DNA of 8,440 nt from an uncultured Moraxellaceae bacterium (lineage in GTDB: Bacteria; Pseudomonadota; Gammaproteobacteria; Pseudomonadales; Moraxellaceae), in contig CALFYA010000313.1 of NCBI GenBank assembly GCA_937952925.1, forward strand, positions 1 to 8,440. The letters are read 5' to 3'. Made by a program: the position numbers and the translations under genes. Below, piece by piece: positions 1-5,423 of the stretch. The notes under the pieces were generated by a model. The model did not search any database and was not told the DNA's origin. It was given only the letters and a program-made list of their open reading frames with translations. The stretch's first letter is position 1; the number at the start of each line of letters is the position of its first letter.

Positions 1-67
1 TCAAACAATTGCGCTCAGCGTCCCTGCAAAGAGCAAGAGCAACCGCTTAACTGACCAGCATTACCGA

Positions 68-2488
68 CTACTGGCCTGATTTTTTTAGACCGGCTTGTTG
101 CAGCAATGCACCCAACGAACCGATTTTGTCTTCACGCAGTTTGTCGGTACGACGCTCCGCTTGCGGACGCTCGCTGCGTGGTTTGTCGGCACGACGTTCA
201 CCTTGTGGGCGATCGCCACGCGGTGGGCGCTGACCTTGACCTTCTGGACGCGGTGCACGGGGGGCTTGACCATCACGCGCTGGTCGCTCGCCACGAGGGC
301 GTTCGGTACGCACAGCTGGACGCTCAGTGCGTGCAGGACGTTCAGCCGGTTGCAGACGCAGCGATAGGCTGATGCGCTTACGCTCCACGTCCACGCTCAT
401 CACACGGACTTTGACGATTTGGTTGGGTTTGACCACTTTTTGCGGATCATTGACAAAACCATTCGACAATTCGGACACATGCACCAAACCATCTTGATGG
501 ACGCCAATATCAATAAACGCGCCAAAGTTGGTCACGTTGGTGACAATCCCTTCCAAGATCATGCCATCTTGCAGGTCGGCCAAGCTTTGGACATCGTCAC
601 GGAATTGTGCGGTCTTAAACTCAGGACGTGGATCACGGCCGGGTTTTTCCAGCTCAGACAGCACGTCTTGTACCGTTGGCAAGCCATATTGCTCAGTCAC
701 AAACGCTTGTGGCTCAATCGTTTGTACGGCTTCAGCCGAACCGAGCACATCGGTGATCGACAAACCACGGCTGCTCAAGATTTGCTCAACCAATGGATAG
801 CTTTCGGGGTGGACGGCTGAAGCATCGAGGGGCTGTGTGCCACCTAAGATACGCAAAAAGCCCGCCGCTTGCTCGAATGTGCGCGTGCCTAGACGCGGTA
901 CGTTCTTGAGCTGTTCGCGGCTGTCAAAACGGCCATGTTCACGGCGATAGTCGACAATTTGCTGAGCGACATTGCTGTTGAGACCGGCAATACGGGCGAG
1001 CAATGCAGGTGATGCAGTATTGACATCGACGCCCACCGCGTTGACGCAATCTTCGACCACCGCGTCGAGCATTTTGGCGAGGTTGGTTTGATTGACGTCG
1101 TGCTGGTATTGACCCACCCCAATCGACTTGGGATCGATTTTGACCAACTCGGCCAATGGATCTTGCAAACGACGGGCAATCGAGACTGCACCGCGAATCG
1201 AGACATCCAACTCTGGCAATTCGCTGCTGGCCAGTTCGCTGGCCGAATACACCGATGCACCGGCTTCATTGACCGTAACACGGGTCAGCTTGAGGTCAGG
1301 ATGGGCTTTGCACAGCTCGCCAATCAAGCTTTCGCTTTCACGGCTTGCGGTGCCGTTGCCAATCGCCACCAGATCAACCTGATGCTCACGGCACAGTTTT
1401 TCGAGTTCGACCAGCGCTTCGGCGTGTTCGTTTTTGGGGGCAAATGGATAAATCACCGAGTGCCCCAGCACTGTCCCCGCTTCATCAACCACTGCAAGTT
1501 TGACGCCGTGCTTGAGGCCCGGATCTACGCCCAAGGTACGACGACCACCCGCAGGGGCAGCGAGCAGCAAATGGCGCAGGTTTTCGGCAAACACCACAAT
1601 CGCTTCGGCTTCAGCTGCCAAGCGTTTTTCGGTCAGTAGCGAGTGCTCAAGGTGCGGACGCAATTTGCCGAGCCACAGCAGTTGTGCGGCTTTTTGCAAA
1701 AACTCACGGCGGCTCTCTGGCTCGACGGTGGTCAGGTGCAAATGCGAGAAAATCTCGGCCAAACGTGGCTCGTCTGCGCCATCGACTTTGAGCGTGAGGA
1801 CGTTTTCTTGGCGACCGCGCAACATGGCGAGTAAGCGGTGCGACGCGACTTTGGTGAGTGGCTCAGCCGACTCAAAGTAGTCACGGAATTTTTTGCCGAC
1901 TTCGCGCTTGTCTTCACCGGCCAAACGGCTTTTGAGCACCGCATCTTGGCTAAAATGGGTGCGCAGCAGATCGCTCAAGGCCAGATCGGTTGCCCACTCA
2001 TCGATGATGATGTGGCTAATGCCCTCCAGCTGCGCCTCCAGATCGGGATAGCTCTCATGGCTAAAGCCGTCAAGCGCGGCCGCAGGATCAATCGCTTCTA
2101 GACGAATGCGCTCAGCCATCGGCGCAAGACCCGCTTCGCGTGCCAAACTGGCTTTGCTGGTTTTTTTCGGGCGATACGGCAGATAGAGATCTTCTAGTGC
2201 TGTTTTACTGCCCGCTGCATTGATGCGAGCTTCTAATTCTGGGGTGAGACGATCTTGGCTGCGGATCGATTCGAGTACCCGTGCACGGCGTTCGTTGAGG
2301 TCGCGTAGGTAAGTCAGGCGGGCTTCGAGTTGACGCAACTGGGCATCATCAAGGCCATCGGTGGCTTCTTTACGGTAACGAGCAATAAAAGGAACGCTGG
2401 CACCATCGTCCATCAGACGGATGGCGGCCTCTATTTGTGCGGGGCGAACAGCCAGTTCGTCTGCGAGTTGCTGAACCAGTTCGGTCAT
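68..2488 (-). CDS. tex: Tex family RNA-binding transcription accessory protein
   Basis: This is a full-length Tex/YhgF protein of 806 residues, slightly longer than the roughly 770-785 usual for the family. The helical N-terminal region covers about residues 1-310. A YqgF/RNase H-like domain starts at the TLGVDPGLKHG motif (318-328) and includes NGTASRE (378-384). Helix-hairpin-helix segments lie at about 487-550 (VGVDVNTAS, then LGTRTFEQAAGFLRI). A C-terminal S1 RNA-binding domain spans about 639-711 (GIVTNVTNFGAFIDIGVHQDGLVHVSELS). A low-complexity Arg/Pro/Glu/Gly-rich linker (713-785) follows, and the protein ends in a hydrophobic LGALLQQAGLKK peptide. Family knowledge: Tex is a cytoplasmic nucleic-acid-binding factor linked to transcription and to expression of toxins and other genes; its exact mechanism is not settled. 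The ATG at 2488 has a GGAAG Shine-Dalgarno 9 nt upstream (2498-2502) and no better in-frame start. It is divergent from ompR. Identification is very secure. Confidence 0.97.
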   Translation of the reverse strand: MTELVQQLADELAVRPAQIEAAIRLMDDGASVPFIARYRKEATDGLDDAQLRQLEARLTYLRDLNERRARVLESIRSQDRLTPELEARINAAGSKTALEDLYLPYRPKKTSKASLAREAGLAPMAERIRLEAIDPAAALDGFSHESYPDLEAQLEGISHIIIDEWATDLALSDLLRTHFSQDAVLKSRLAGEDKREVGKKFRDYFESAEPLTKVASHRLLAMLRGRQENVLTLKVDGADEPRLAEIFSHLHLTTVEPESRREFLQKAAQLLWLGKLRPHLEHSLLTEKRLAAEAEAIVVFAENLRHLLLAAPAGGRRTLGVDPGLKHGVKLAVVDEAGTVLGHSVIYPFAPKNEHAEALVELEKLCREHQVDLVAIGNGTASRESESLIGELCKAHPDLKLTRVTVNEAGASVYSASELASSELPELDVSIRGAVSIARRLQDPLAELVKIDPKSIGVGQYQHDVNQTNLAKMLDAVVEDCVNAVGVDVNTASPALLARIAGLNSNVAQQIVDYRREHGRFDSREQLKNVPRLGTRTFEQAAGFLRILGGTQPLDASAVHPESYPLVEQILSSRGLSITDVLGSAEAVQTIEPQAFVTEQYGLPTVQDVLSELEKPGRDPRPEFKTAQFRDDVQSLADLQDGMILEGIVTNVTNFGAFIDIGVHQDGLVHVSELSNGFVNDPQKVVKPNQIVKVRVMSVDVERKRISLSLRLQPAERPARTERPAVRTERPRGERPARDGQAPRAPRPEGQGQRPPRGDRPQGERRADKPRSERPQAERRTDKLREDKIGSLGALLQQAGLKKSGQ

Positions 2489-2523
2489 GCGCGAAAACTT
2501 CCGGTCAGATCGGGAAAACGCCG

Positions 2524-2552
2524 ATTATACGGAGGAGTTGGGGTGCTGCCTA
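2524..2552 (-). promoter_or_regulatory. Sigma70-type promoter of tex
   Basis: On the minus strand a perfect TATAAT (2524-2529) lies 17 nt downstream of TAGGCA (2547-2552), which matches the -35 consensus TTGACA at four of six positions. Transcription would start near 2517, giving a leader of about 28 nt that carries the GGAAG ribosome binding site. The distance to the tex start makes this its obvious promoter. It is predicted from sequence only. Confidence 0.72.
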
Positions 2553-2685
2553 TTGTCTAAACAGGCGTTTTGTGTCGAAACCTTCGCCAAAATGAGTGAT
2601 GACGATACATTTTTCGATGGGACACGTTGAAGCCCTGTATGCGTTTGGTATCTAATCCTTGAGGTGCTTAGACTTTTTCCTCACG

Positions 2686-2713
2686 TTGTCATATACCTAG
2701 GGTTTGTTAACAT
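2686..2713 (+). promoter_or_regulatory. Possible promoter upstream of ompR
   Basis: TTGTCA (2686-2691, five of six to the -35 consensus) is separated by 16 nt from TAACAT (2708-2713, four of six to the -10). A start near 2720 would give ompR an unusually long leader of about 310 nt containing both large hairpins (2730-2829 and 2846-2927). I found no better-matched promoter closer to ompR: TATACG at 2937-2942 has no convincing -35. Weak prediction. Confidence 0.3.
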
Positions 2714-2729
2714 TTCACGCGTGAGCTGC

Positions 2730-2829
2730 GTTGCTCGGCAAAATCGTGCCAGTCAAGGCGGAGCATGCAGCCAAGGGTGATTCCCTTGGCAAATGTGACA
2801 ACGATGACTGGTGCGATTTTGCCAGCAAC
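2730..2829. repeat. Long inverted repeat with nested hairpin (100 nt)
   Basis: The left arm 2730-2755 and right arm 2805-2829 are complementary over 25 positions. Of these, 23 are Watson-Crick pairs; T2747/G2813 and G2748/T2812 are mismatches in DNA but wobble pairs in plus-strand RNA; C2736 is a single bulge. The loop (2756-2804) contains a second, perfect 8-bp hairpin: GCCAAGGG (2770-2777), loop TGATT, CCCTTGGC (2783-2790). No T-run follows, so it is not a standard intrinsic terminator. The wobble pairs suggest an RNA structure read from the plus strand. The architecture would also suit a small palindromic mobile or repeat element. It lies in the tex-ompR intergenic region and I see no coding potential in it. 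Confidence 0.85.
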
Positions 2830-2845
2830 CCGATGGGACATGACG

Positions 2846-2927
2846 ATTTTTTGCCGCTACGACGTTGCATCTTGTTCGCTTAGAATGACTAAGCTACATC
2901 AACTGCGCCTTGTATCGGCTAAAAAAT
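2846..2927. repeat. Second, imperfect long hairpin (82 nt)
   Basis: Starting 16 nt after the first inverted repeat, 2846-2883 can fold on 2889-2927. Paired blocks, from outside in: ATTTTTT (2846-2852) with AAAAAAT (2921-2927), GCCG (2853-2856) with CGGC (2916-2919), TAC (2858-2860) with GTA (2912-2914), GTTG (2864-2867) with CAAC (2900-2903), AT with AT, and GCTTAG (2878-2883) with CTAAGC (2889-2894) around an AATGA loop. That is about 26 pairs interrupted by internal loops. Its left arm (CGATTTTTTGCC) resembles the right arm of the preceding hairpin (CGATTTTGCC), so the two may be parts of one element. Confidence 0.65.
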
Positions 2928-2932
2928 TTTAC

Positions 2933-2944
2933 GCCGTATACGGC
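2933..2944. repeat. 12-bp perfect palindrome GCCGTATACGGC
   Basis: GCCGTATACGGC is an uninterrupted 12-bp palindrome 87 bp before the ompR start, immediately after the second hairpin. It could be a dimeric regulator site, for example for ompR autoregulation, or the edge of the palindromic element. No known operator is recognised. Confidence 0.5.
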
Positions 2945-3017
2945 TCATGTCGCAGCCACGGCTGAAATGTCAACAGACCCTAAGCTATTTGCCATTTGAT
3001 CGGCGCCCTGCCGGTTC

Positions 3018-3023
3018 AGGGAG
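3018..3023 (+). promoter_or_regulatory. Ribosome binding site that sets the ompR start
   Basis: AGGGAG lies 7 nt before the ATG at 3031. The upstream in-frame ATG at 2947 has no Shine-Dalgarno and would add 28 residues with no OmpR counterpart, so this site decides the start. Confidence 0.8.
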
Positions 3024-3030
3024 TTTTAGA

Positions 3031-3792
3031 ATGTCACTGATTGTACCAGCGGAAGAAAACAATCCGCGCCTTGGCTCTGACCGCGTTGAGCGGATTTTGG
3101 TGGTCGATGATGATGTGCGGCTGCGAACCCTATTGCAGCGTTTTTTGGAAGACAAAGGCTTTATTGTCAAAACCGCTCACGACGGCACCCAAATGGATCG
3201 ACTGATGCAGCGTGAGCTGTTTTCGTTGATCGTGCTGGATTTTATGCTGCCGGTTGAAGATGGCATTAGCATTTGCCGTCGTCTGCGTAACGGCGGTACC
3301 GATACTCCGATTATTATGCTGACCGCACGCGGCAGTGATTCGGATCGGATTGCGGGCTTAGAGGCGGGTGCTGATGATTATCTGCCCAAACCGTTTAACC
3401 CCAACGAGCTGCTGGCGCGGATTCGGGCGGTATTGCGGCGACAAGTGCGCGAGATTCCTGGTGCACCGAGTCAGCATATGGAAGTGGTCAGCTTTGGCCC
3501 GTGGACGCTGGATCTGTCTACGCGCACCCTGACCCGTGAAGGCCAAGTGGTGACTTTGACCACCGGTGAATTTGCGGTACTCAAAGCGCTGGTACAGCAT
3601 CCGCGTGAGCCACTGACCCGCGATAAGCTGATGAATTTGGCGCGTGGTCGTGAGTGGGGCGCCATGGAGCGTTCGATTGATGTGCAAGTGTCGCGCTTGC
3701 GCCGTTTGATCGAAGAAAATCCTGCCCGCGCCCGCTACATCCAAACGGTGTGGGGCGTGGGGTATGTGTTTGTGCCAGATGGCGCTGAATAA
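3031..3792 (+). CDS. ompR: Two-component response regulator OmpR
   Basis: This 253-residue protein (E. coli OmpR is 239) matches OmpR closely along its length. The receiver domain (about 21-137) has the acidic pocket DDD at 26-28, phospho-acceptor D70 (IVLDFMLP), T98 and K120 (LPKPFNP), each shifted by 15 from the E. coli numbering. The DNA-binding winged-helix domain (about 150-250) carries OmpR hallmarks: GEFAVLKALVQHPREPLTRDKLMNLARGRE, MERSIDVQVSRLRRLIEENP and RYIQTVWGVGYVFVPDG. The start is the ATG with an AGGGAG site 7 nt upstream. Family knowledge: OmpR is phosphorylated by EnvZ and controls porin and other envelope genes in response to osmolarity and pH. It lies 16 nt upstream of envZ in the same transcript. 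The only oddity is an extra polar N-terminal stretch of about 15 residues. Confidence 0.96.
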   Translation: MSLIVPAEENNPRLGSDRVERILVVDDDVRLRTLLQRFLEDKGFIVKTAHDGTQMDRLMQRELFSLIVLDFMLPVEDGISICRRLRNGGTDTPIIMLTARGSDSDRIAGLEAGADDYLPKPFNPNELLARIRAVLRRQVREIPGAPSQHMEVVSFGPWTLDLSTRTLTREGQVVTLTTGEFAVLKALVQHPREPLTRDKLMNLARGREWGAMERSIDVQVSRLRRLIEENPARARYIQTVWGVGYVFVPDGAE

Positions 3793-3808
3793 CCGGTCTA
3801 GGTGAGTT

Positions 3809-5203
3809 GTGAAACCCGCCGTGCTGGCTCGCACATGGACATGGCTCAACGAGCAGCTTGATGCCTTATTTCATCGCATCAAGCCACGCTCGACTGCGTG
3901 GCGCACCACCCTGTTGGTGTCGATGGTCAGCCTGTTTAGCCTGTTGATGTCGTTGGCCTTTTTTTGGCGCACCCTGTATTTGCCTGAGCTACGTCAACAC
4001 GCACATTATTTGGCGATTGAGCTTGAATTGCTGCGCGAGTCTGAACAACAAATTGAAATTGATCCGTTTGCGCTCAATTTGCACGAGTGGATTTTGCAGA
4101 CCATTGGCGTCGAGATGGTGCGCGATCCTGCGCGCTTTCCCAACCCCAAAGATAAAGTGGTGGCAGACTTTTTTACCGAAGAACTCAAGATTGAGCTGGA
4201 GCGTGAGTTACAAGAGCCGGTCACGGTGTATTTTGAGTTTAAGCCGGAGCCACAACTGTGGATTCACTACCCCTCATTGGGGCAGGTGTGGATTCGCGAG
4301 CCGCTGGTGTTTTATGCGCAATATAGCTCTGAACTGATTTTGGGCTGGCTGCTGGGTATTCCGTTGCTCACCTCGATCATCACGTTGATTTTGGTACGGC
4401 AGCTCAACCGTCCACTCGCGCGCTTACAACACGCTGCGCAAGCCTATACCAATCATACCGAATTGCCGATCCTCAATACCGAGCGAGGGCCGATTGAAAT
4501 CCGGCAGGTCAATGCTGCGTTCAATCAAATGATCAGCTCACTTGAGCAAGCCGCCAAAGAGCGCAACATCATGCTGGCGGGCATTTCACATGATTTGCGC
4601 ACTCCCCTCACGCGGATGCGTCTGACCGCTGAAATGATGCCCGATCCGGATATCCGCGAAGGCTTGGTGTATGACGTGGATGATATGGATGCGATTTTGG
4701 AGCAGTTTATCTCGTATATGCGTGATGGCTCCGATGAACCCATCCATCCCACGGATATCAATGCGATGTTTCAAGAGTTGATGATTCAGTACAAACCGCT
4801 CCACATCATTTATCAGCCGCAACTCTTGCCCCTTGTCCCACTGCGTAGCCTGTCGATCAAACGCATGATTGGCAATTTGATCAACAATGCACGGCGTTAT
4901 GGGGCGGAGCCGATTTGGCTCTCGGCCAGTATTGTGCAAGGCAAAATGATCCTCACTGTGCGCGATCAGGGTGAAGGCATTCGCCCCGAAGATGCCGATA
5001 GCCTCATGCAGCCGTTTGTACGGGGTGAATCGGCGCGTACCACGCAAGGCAGTGGGTTGGGACTGGCGATTGTCAAACGGATTGTCGAGCGCCACGACGG
5101 TGAGGTCAAAGTACGCAATCATCCCGATGGCGGACTGGAGGTGATGATTGAGCTGCCCTTACACGATGATGGGCATCAGGCCTTTACGCCCAATCATTAT
5201 TAA
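3809..5203 (+). CDS. envZ: Sensor histidine kinase EnvZ
   Basis: This 464-residue inner-membrane kinase is near E. coli EnvZ in length (450). After a 32-residue cytoplasmic N-terminus come TM1 (about 34-53), a periplasmic sensor domain (about 55-174), TM2 (about 176-196) and HAMP (about 197-249). The dimerisation/phosphotransfer H-box is MLAGISHDLRTPLTRMRL, with phospho-accepting H261. The ATPase domain has N-box NLINNARR (356-363), G1 DQGEGI (386-391), QPFVRGESART (401-411) and G2 GSGLGL (414-419). All catalytic motifs are intact. Family knowledge: EnvZ autophosphorylates and both phosphorylates and dephosphorylates OmpR. The start is GTG: an in-frame TGA lies at 3803-3805, and AGGTGA (3800-3805) sits at the spacing expected for the distal part of the Shine-Dalgarno. 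The periplasmic domain differs clearly from E. coli in sequence, so the stimulus may differ. Confidence 0.95.
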   Translation: MKPAVLARTWTWLNEQLDALFHRIKPRSTAWRTTLLVSMVSLFSLLMSLAFFWRTLYLPELRQHAHYLAIELELLRESEQQIEIDPFALNLHEWILQTIGVEMVRDPARFPNPKDKVVADFFTEELKIELERELQEPVTVYFEFKPEPQLWIHYPSLGQVWIREPLVFYAQYSSELILGWLLGIPLLTSIITLILVRQLNRPLARLQHAAQAYTNHTELPILNTERGPIEIRQVNAAFNQMISSLEQAAKERNIMLAGISHDLRTPLTRMRLTAEMMPDPDIREGLVYDVDDMDAILEQFISYMRDGSDEPIHPTDINAMFQELMIQYKPLHIIYQPQLLPLVPLRSLSIKRMIGNLINNARRYGAEPIWLSASIVQGKMILTVRDQGEGIRPEDADSLMQPFVRGESARTTQGSGLGLAIVKRIVERHDGEVKVRNHPDGGLEVMIELPLHDDGHQAFTPNHY

Positions 5204-5205
5204 AA

Positions 5206-5224
5206 TCGTTCAATCTGTGAACGA
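5206..5224. repeat. Inverted repeat TCGTTCA-N5-TGAACGA just after envZ
   Basis: TCGTTCA (5206-5212) and TGAACGA (5218-5224) form a perfect 7-bp inverted repeat with a 5-nt spacer (ATCTG), starting 3 nt after the envZ stop. The right half is also the left arm of the envZ terminator, so the two hairpins cannot form at the same time. It could be a dimeric regulator operator or an anti-terminator arm. Confidence 0.6.
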
Positions 5225-5246
5225 AATACTGTCGTTCATTTTTTTT
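5218..5246 (+). terminator. Intrinsic terminator of ompR-envZ
   Basis: TGAACGA (5218-5224), loop AATACTG, TCGTTCA (5232-5238) make a perfect 7-bp stem followed by eight T (5239-5246). Position (15 nt after the envZ stop) and T-tract support Rho-independent termination. The stem is short and has only three G:C pairs, so it may be leaky. Confidence 0.7.
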
Positions 5247-5282
5247 GGACAAAATGCTAACCCGATCACAACTTGGCATGCA

Positions 5283-5297
5283 GTTGATCAGATCAAC
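5283..5297. promoter_or_regulatory. Candidate operator GTTGAT-CAG-ATCAAC
   Basis: A perfect 6-bp inverted repeat with a 3-nt centre lies 26 nt upstream of a TATACT -10-like element and 126 bp before the desaturase gene. The position suits an activator or repressor site. The cognate regulator is unknown. Confidence 0.4.
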
Positions 5298-5313
5298 GCT
5301 ACGCAGTGCTGTC

Positions 5314-5328
5314 TTGACGTTTTATACT
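5314..5328 (+). promoter_or_regulatory. Possible desaturase promoter elements
   Basis: TATACT (5323-5328) is a five-of-six match to the -10 consensus, but the hexamer 17 nt upstream is a poor -35, so activation by a regulator would be expected. TTGACG (5314-5319, five of six to -35) is nearby but has only a poor -10 (TGCGAA) at 17-nt spacing. TATAAA (5354-5359) is a further -10-like word. One of these should serve the desaturase gene; I cannot tell which. Confidence 0.35.
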
Positions 5329-5333
5329 GCATC

Positions 5334-5350
5334 GTGTGCGAATAGCACAC
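5334..5350. promoter_or_regulatory. Candidate operator GTGTGC-N5-GCACAC
   Basis: This is a perfect 6-bp inverted repeat with a GAATA centre, 17 bp in all. If TATACT (5323-5328) is the -10, the repeat covers the transcription start, the classical position for a repressor operator. TetR-family repressors such as DesT and FabR control unsaturated fatty acid genes in other gammaproteobacteria. I do not claim that this sequence matches their consensus. Confidence 0.5.
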
Positions 5351-5359
5351 CATTATAAA

Positions 5360-5393
5360 CACCTGCTGCACAGTGTTGCAGTTTAGGCAGGTG
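5360..5393 (+). promoter_or_regulatory. Leader hairpin of the desaturase gene
   Basis: CACCTGC (5360-5366) pairs perfectly with GCAGGTG (5387-5393). TGCA (5367-5370) can continue the stem with TGCA (5377-5380), leaving a 6-nt loop CAGTGT and a 6-nt bulge GTTTAG. An overlapping palindrome, GGTGCACC (5390-5397), offers an alternative fold. No T-run follows. It lies 19 nt upstream of the Shine-Dalgarno, within the expected 5' leader. Confidence 0.5.
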
Positions 5394-5403
5394 CACCGAT
5401 AAA

Positions 5404-5417
5404 CCTCTGTATGAGGA
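5404..5417 (+). promoter_or_regulatory. Shine-Dalgarno of the desaturase gene inside a small hairpin
   Basis: GAGGA (5413-5417) lies 6 nt before the ATG at 5424 and fixes the start. CCTC (5404-5407) can pair with its GAGG across a TGTAT loop, which would mask the site. A four-pair stem is weak alone and could be chance, but it is the kind of structure that opens or closes with temperature or with ribosome traffic. Confidence 0.5.
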
Positions 5418-5423
5418 ACCGCC

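Noticed and set aside
31..43. Short tandem AGAGCA-AGAGCA after tex
   Set aside because: Only two units of six bases; expected by chance and too short to call a repeat.
1..67. Possible C-terminus of a plus-strand gene entering from the left edge
   Set aside because: All three frames are open from the edge to stops at 48-50, 52-54 and 77-79, with no recognisable peptide. Too short to choose a frame or claim a gene.
1088..1639. 183-codon open frame on the plus strand opposite tex
   Set aside because: It lies wholly inside a well-conserved Tex gene, has no recognisable domain and no supporting ribosome site, so it is a shadow frame.
2792..2809. Possible CRP-like half site (TGTGA-N6-TGACT) before ompR
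   Set aside because: Only one half matches the consensus, and the sequence is explained by the hairpin loop and right arm.
2947..3030. In-frame upstream extension of ompR starting at the ATG at 2947
   Set aside because: There is no ribosome site, no similarity to OmpR in the 28 extra residues, and it starts inside the palindromic region. The ATG at 3031 has AGGGAG at good spacing.
3959..3965. T7 tract in the first transmembrane segment of envZ as a possible phase-variation site
   Set aside because: Seven-T runs also occur in tex and near the desaturase end. The length is modest, the frame is intact and nothing else suggests contingency switching.
4586..5122. 178-codon open frame on the minus strand opposite envZ
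   Set aside because: It is antisense to the conserved kinase core. Its composition mirrors the EnvZ codons and no protein family is recognised.
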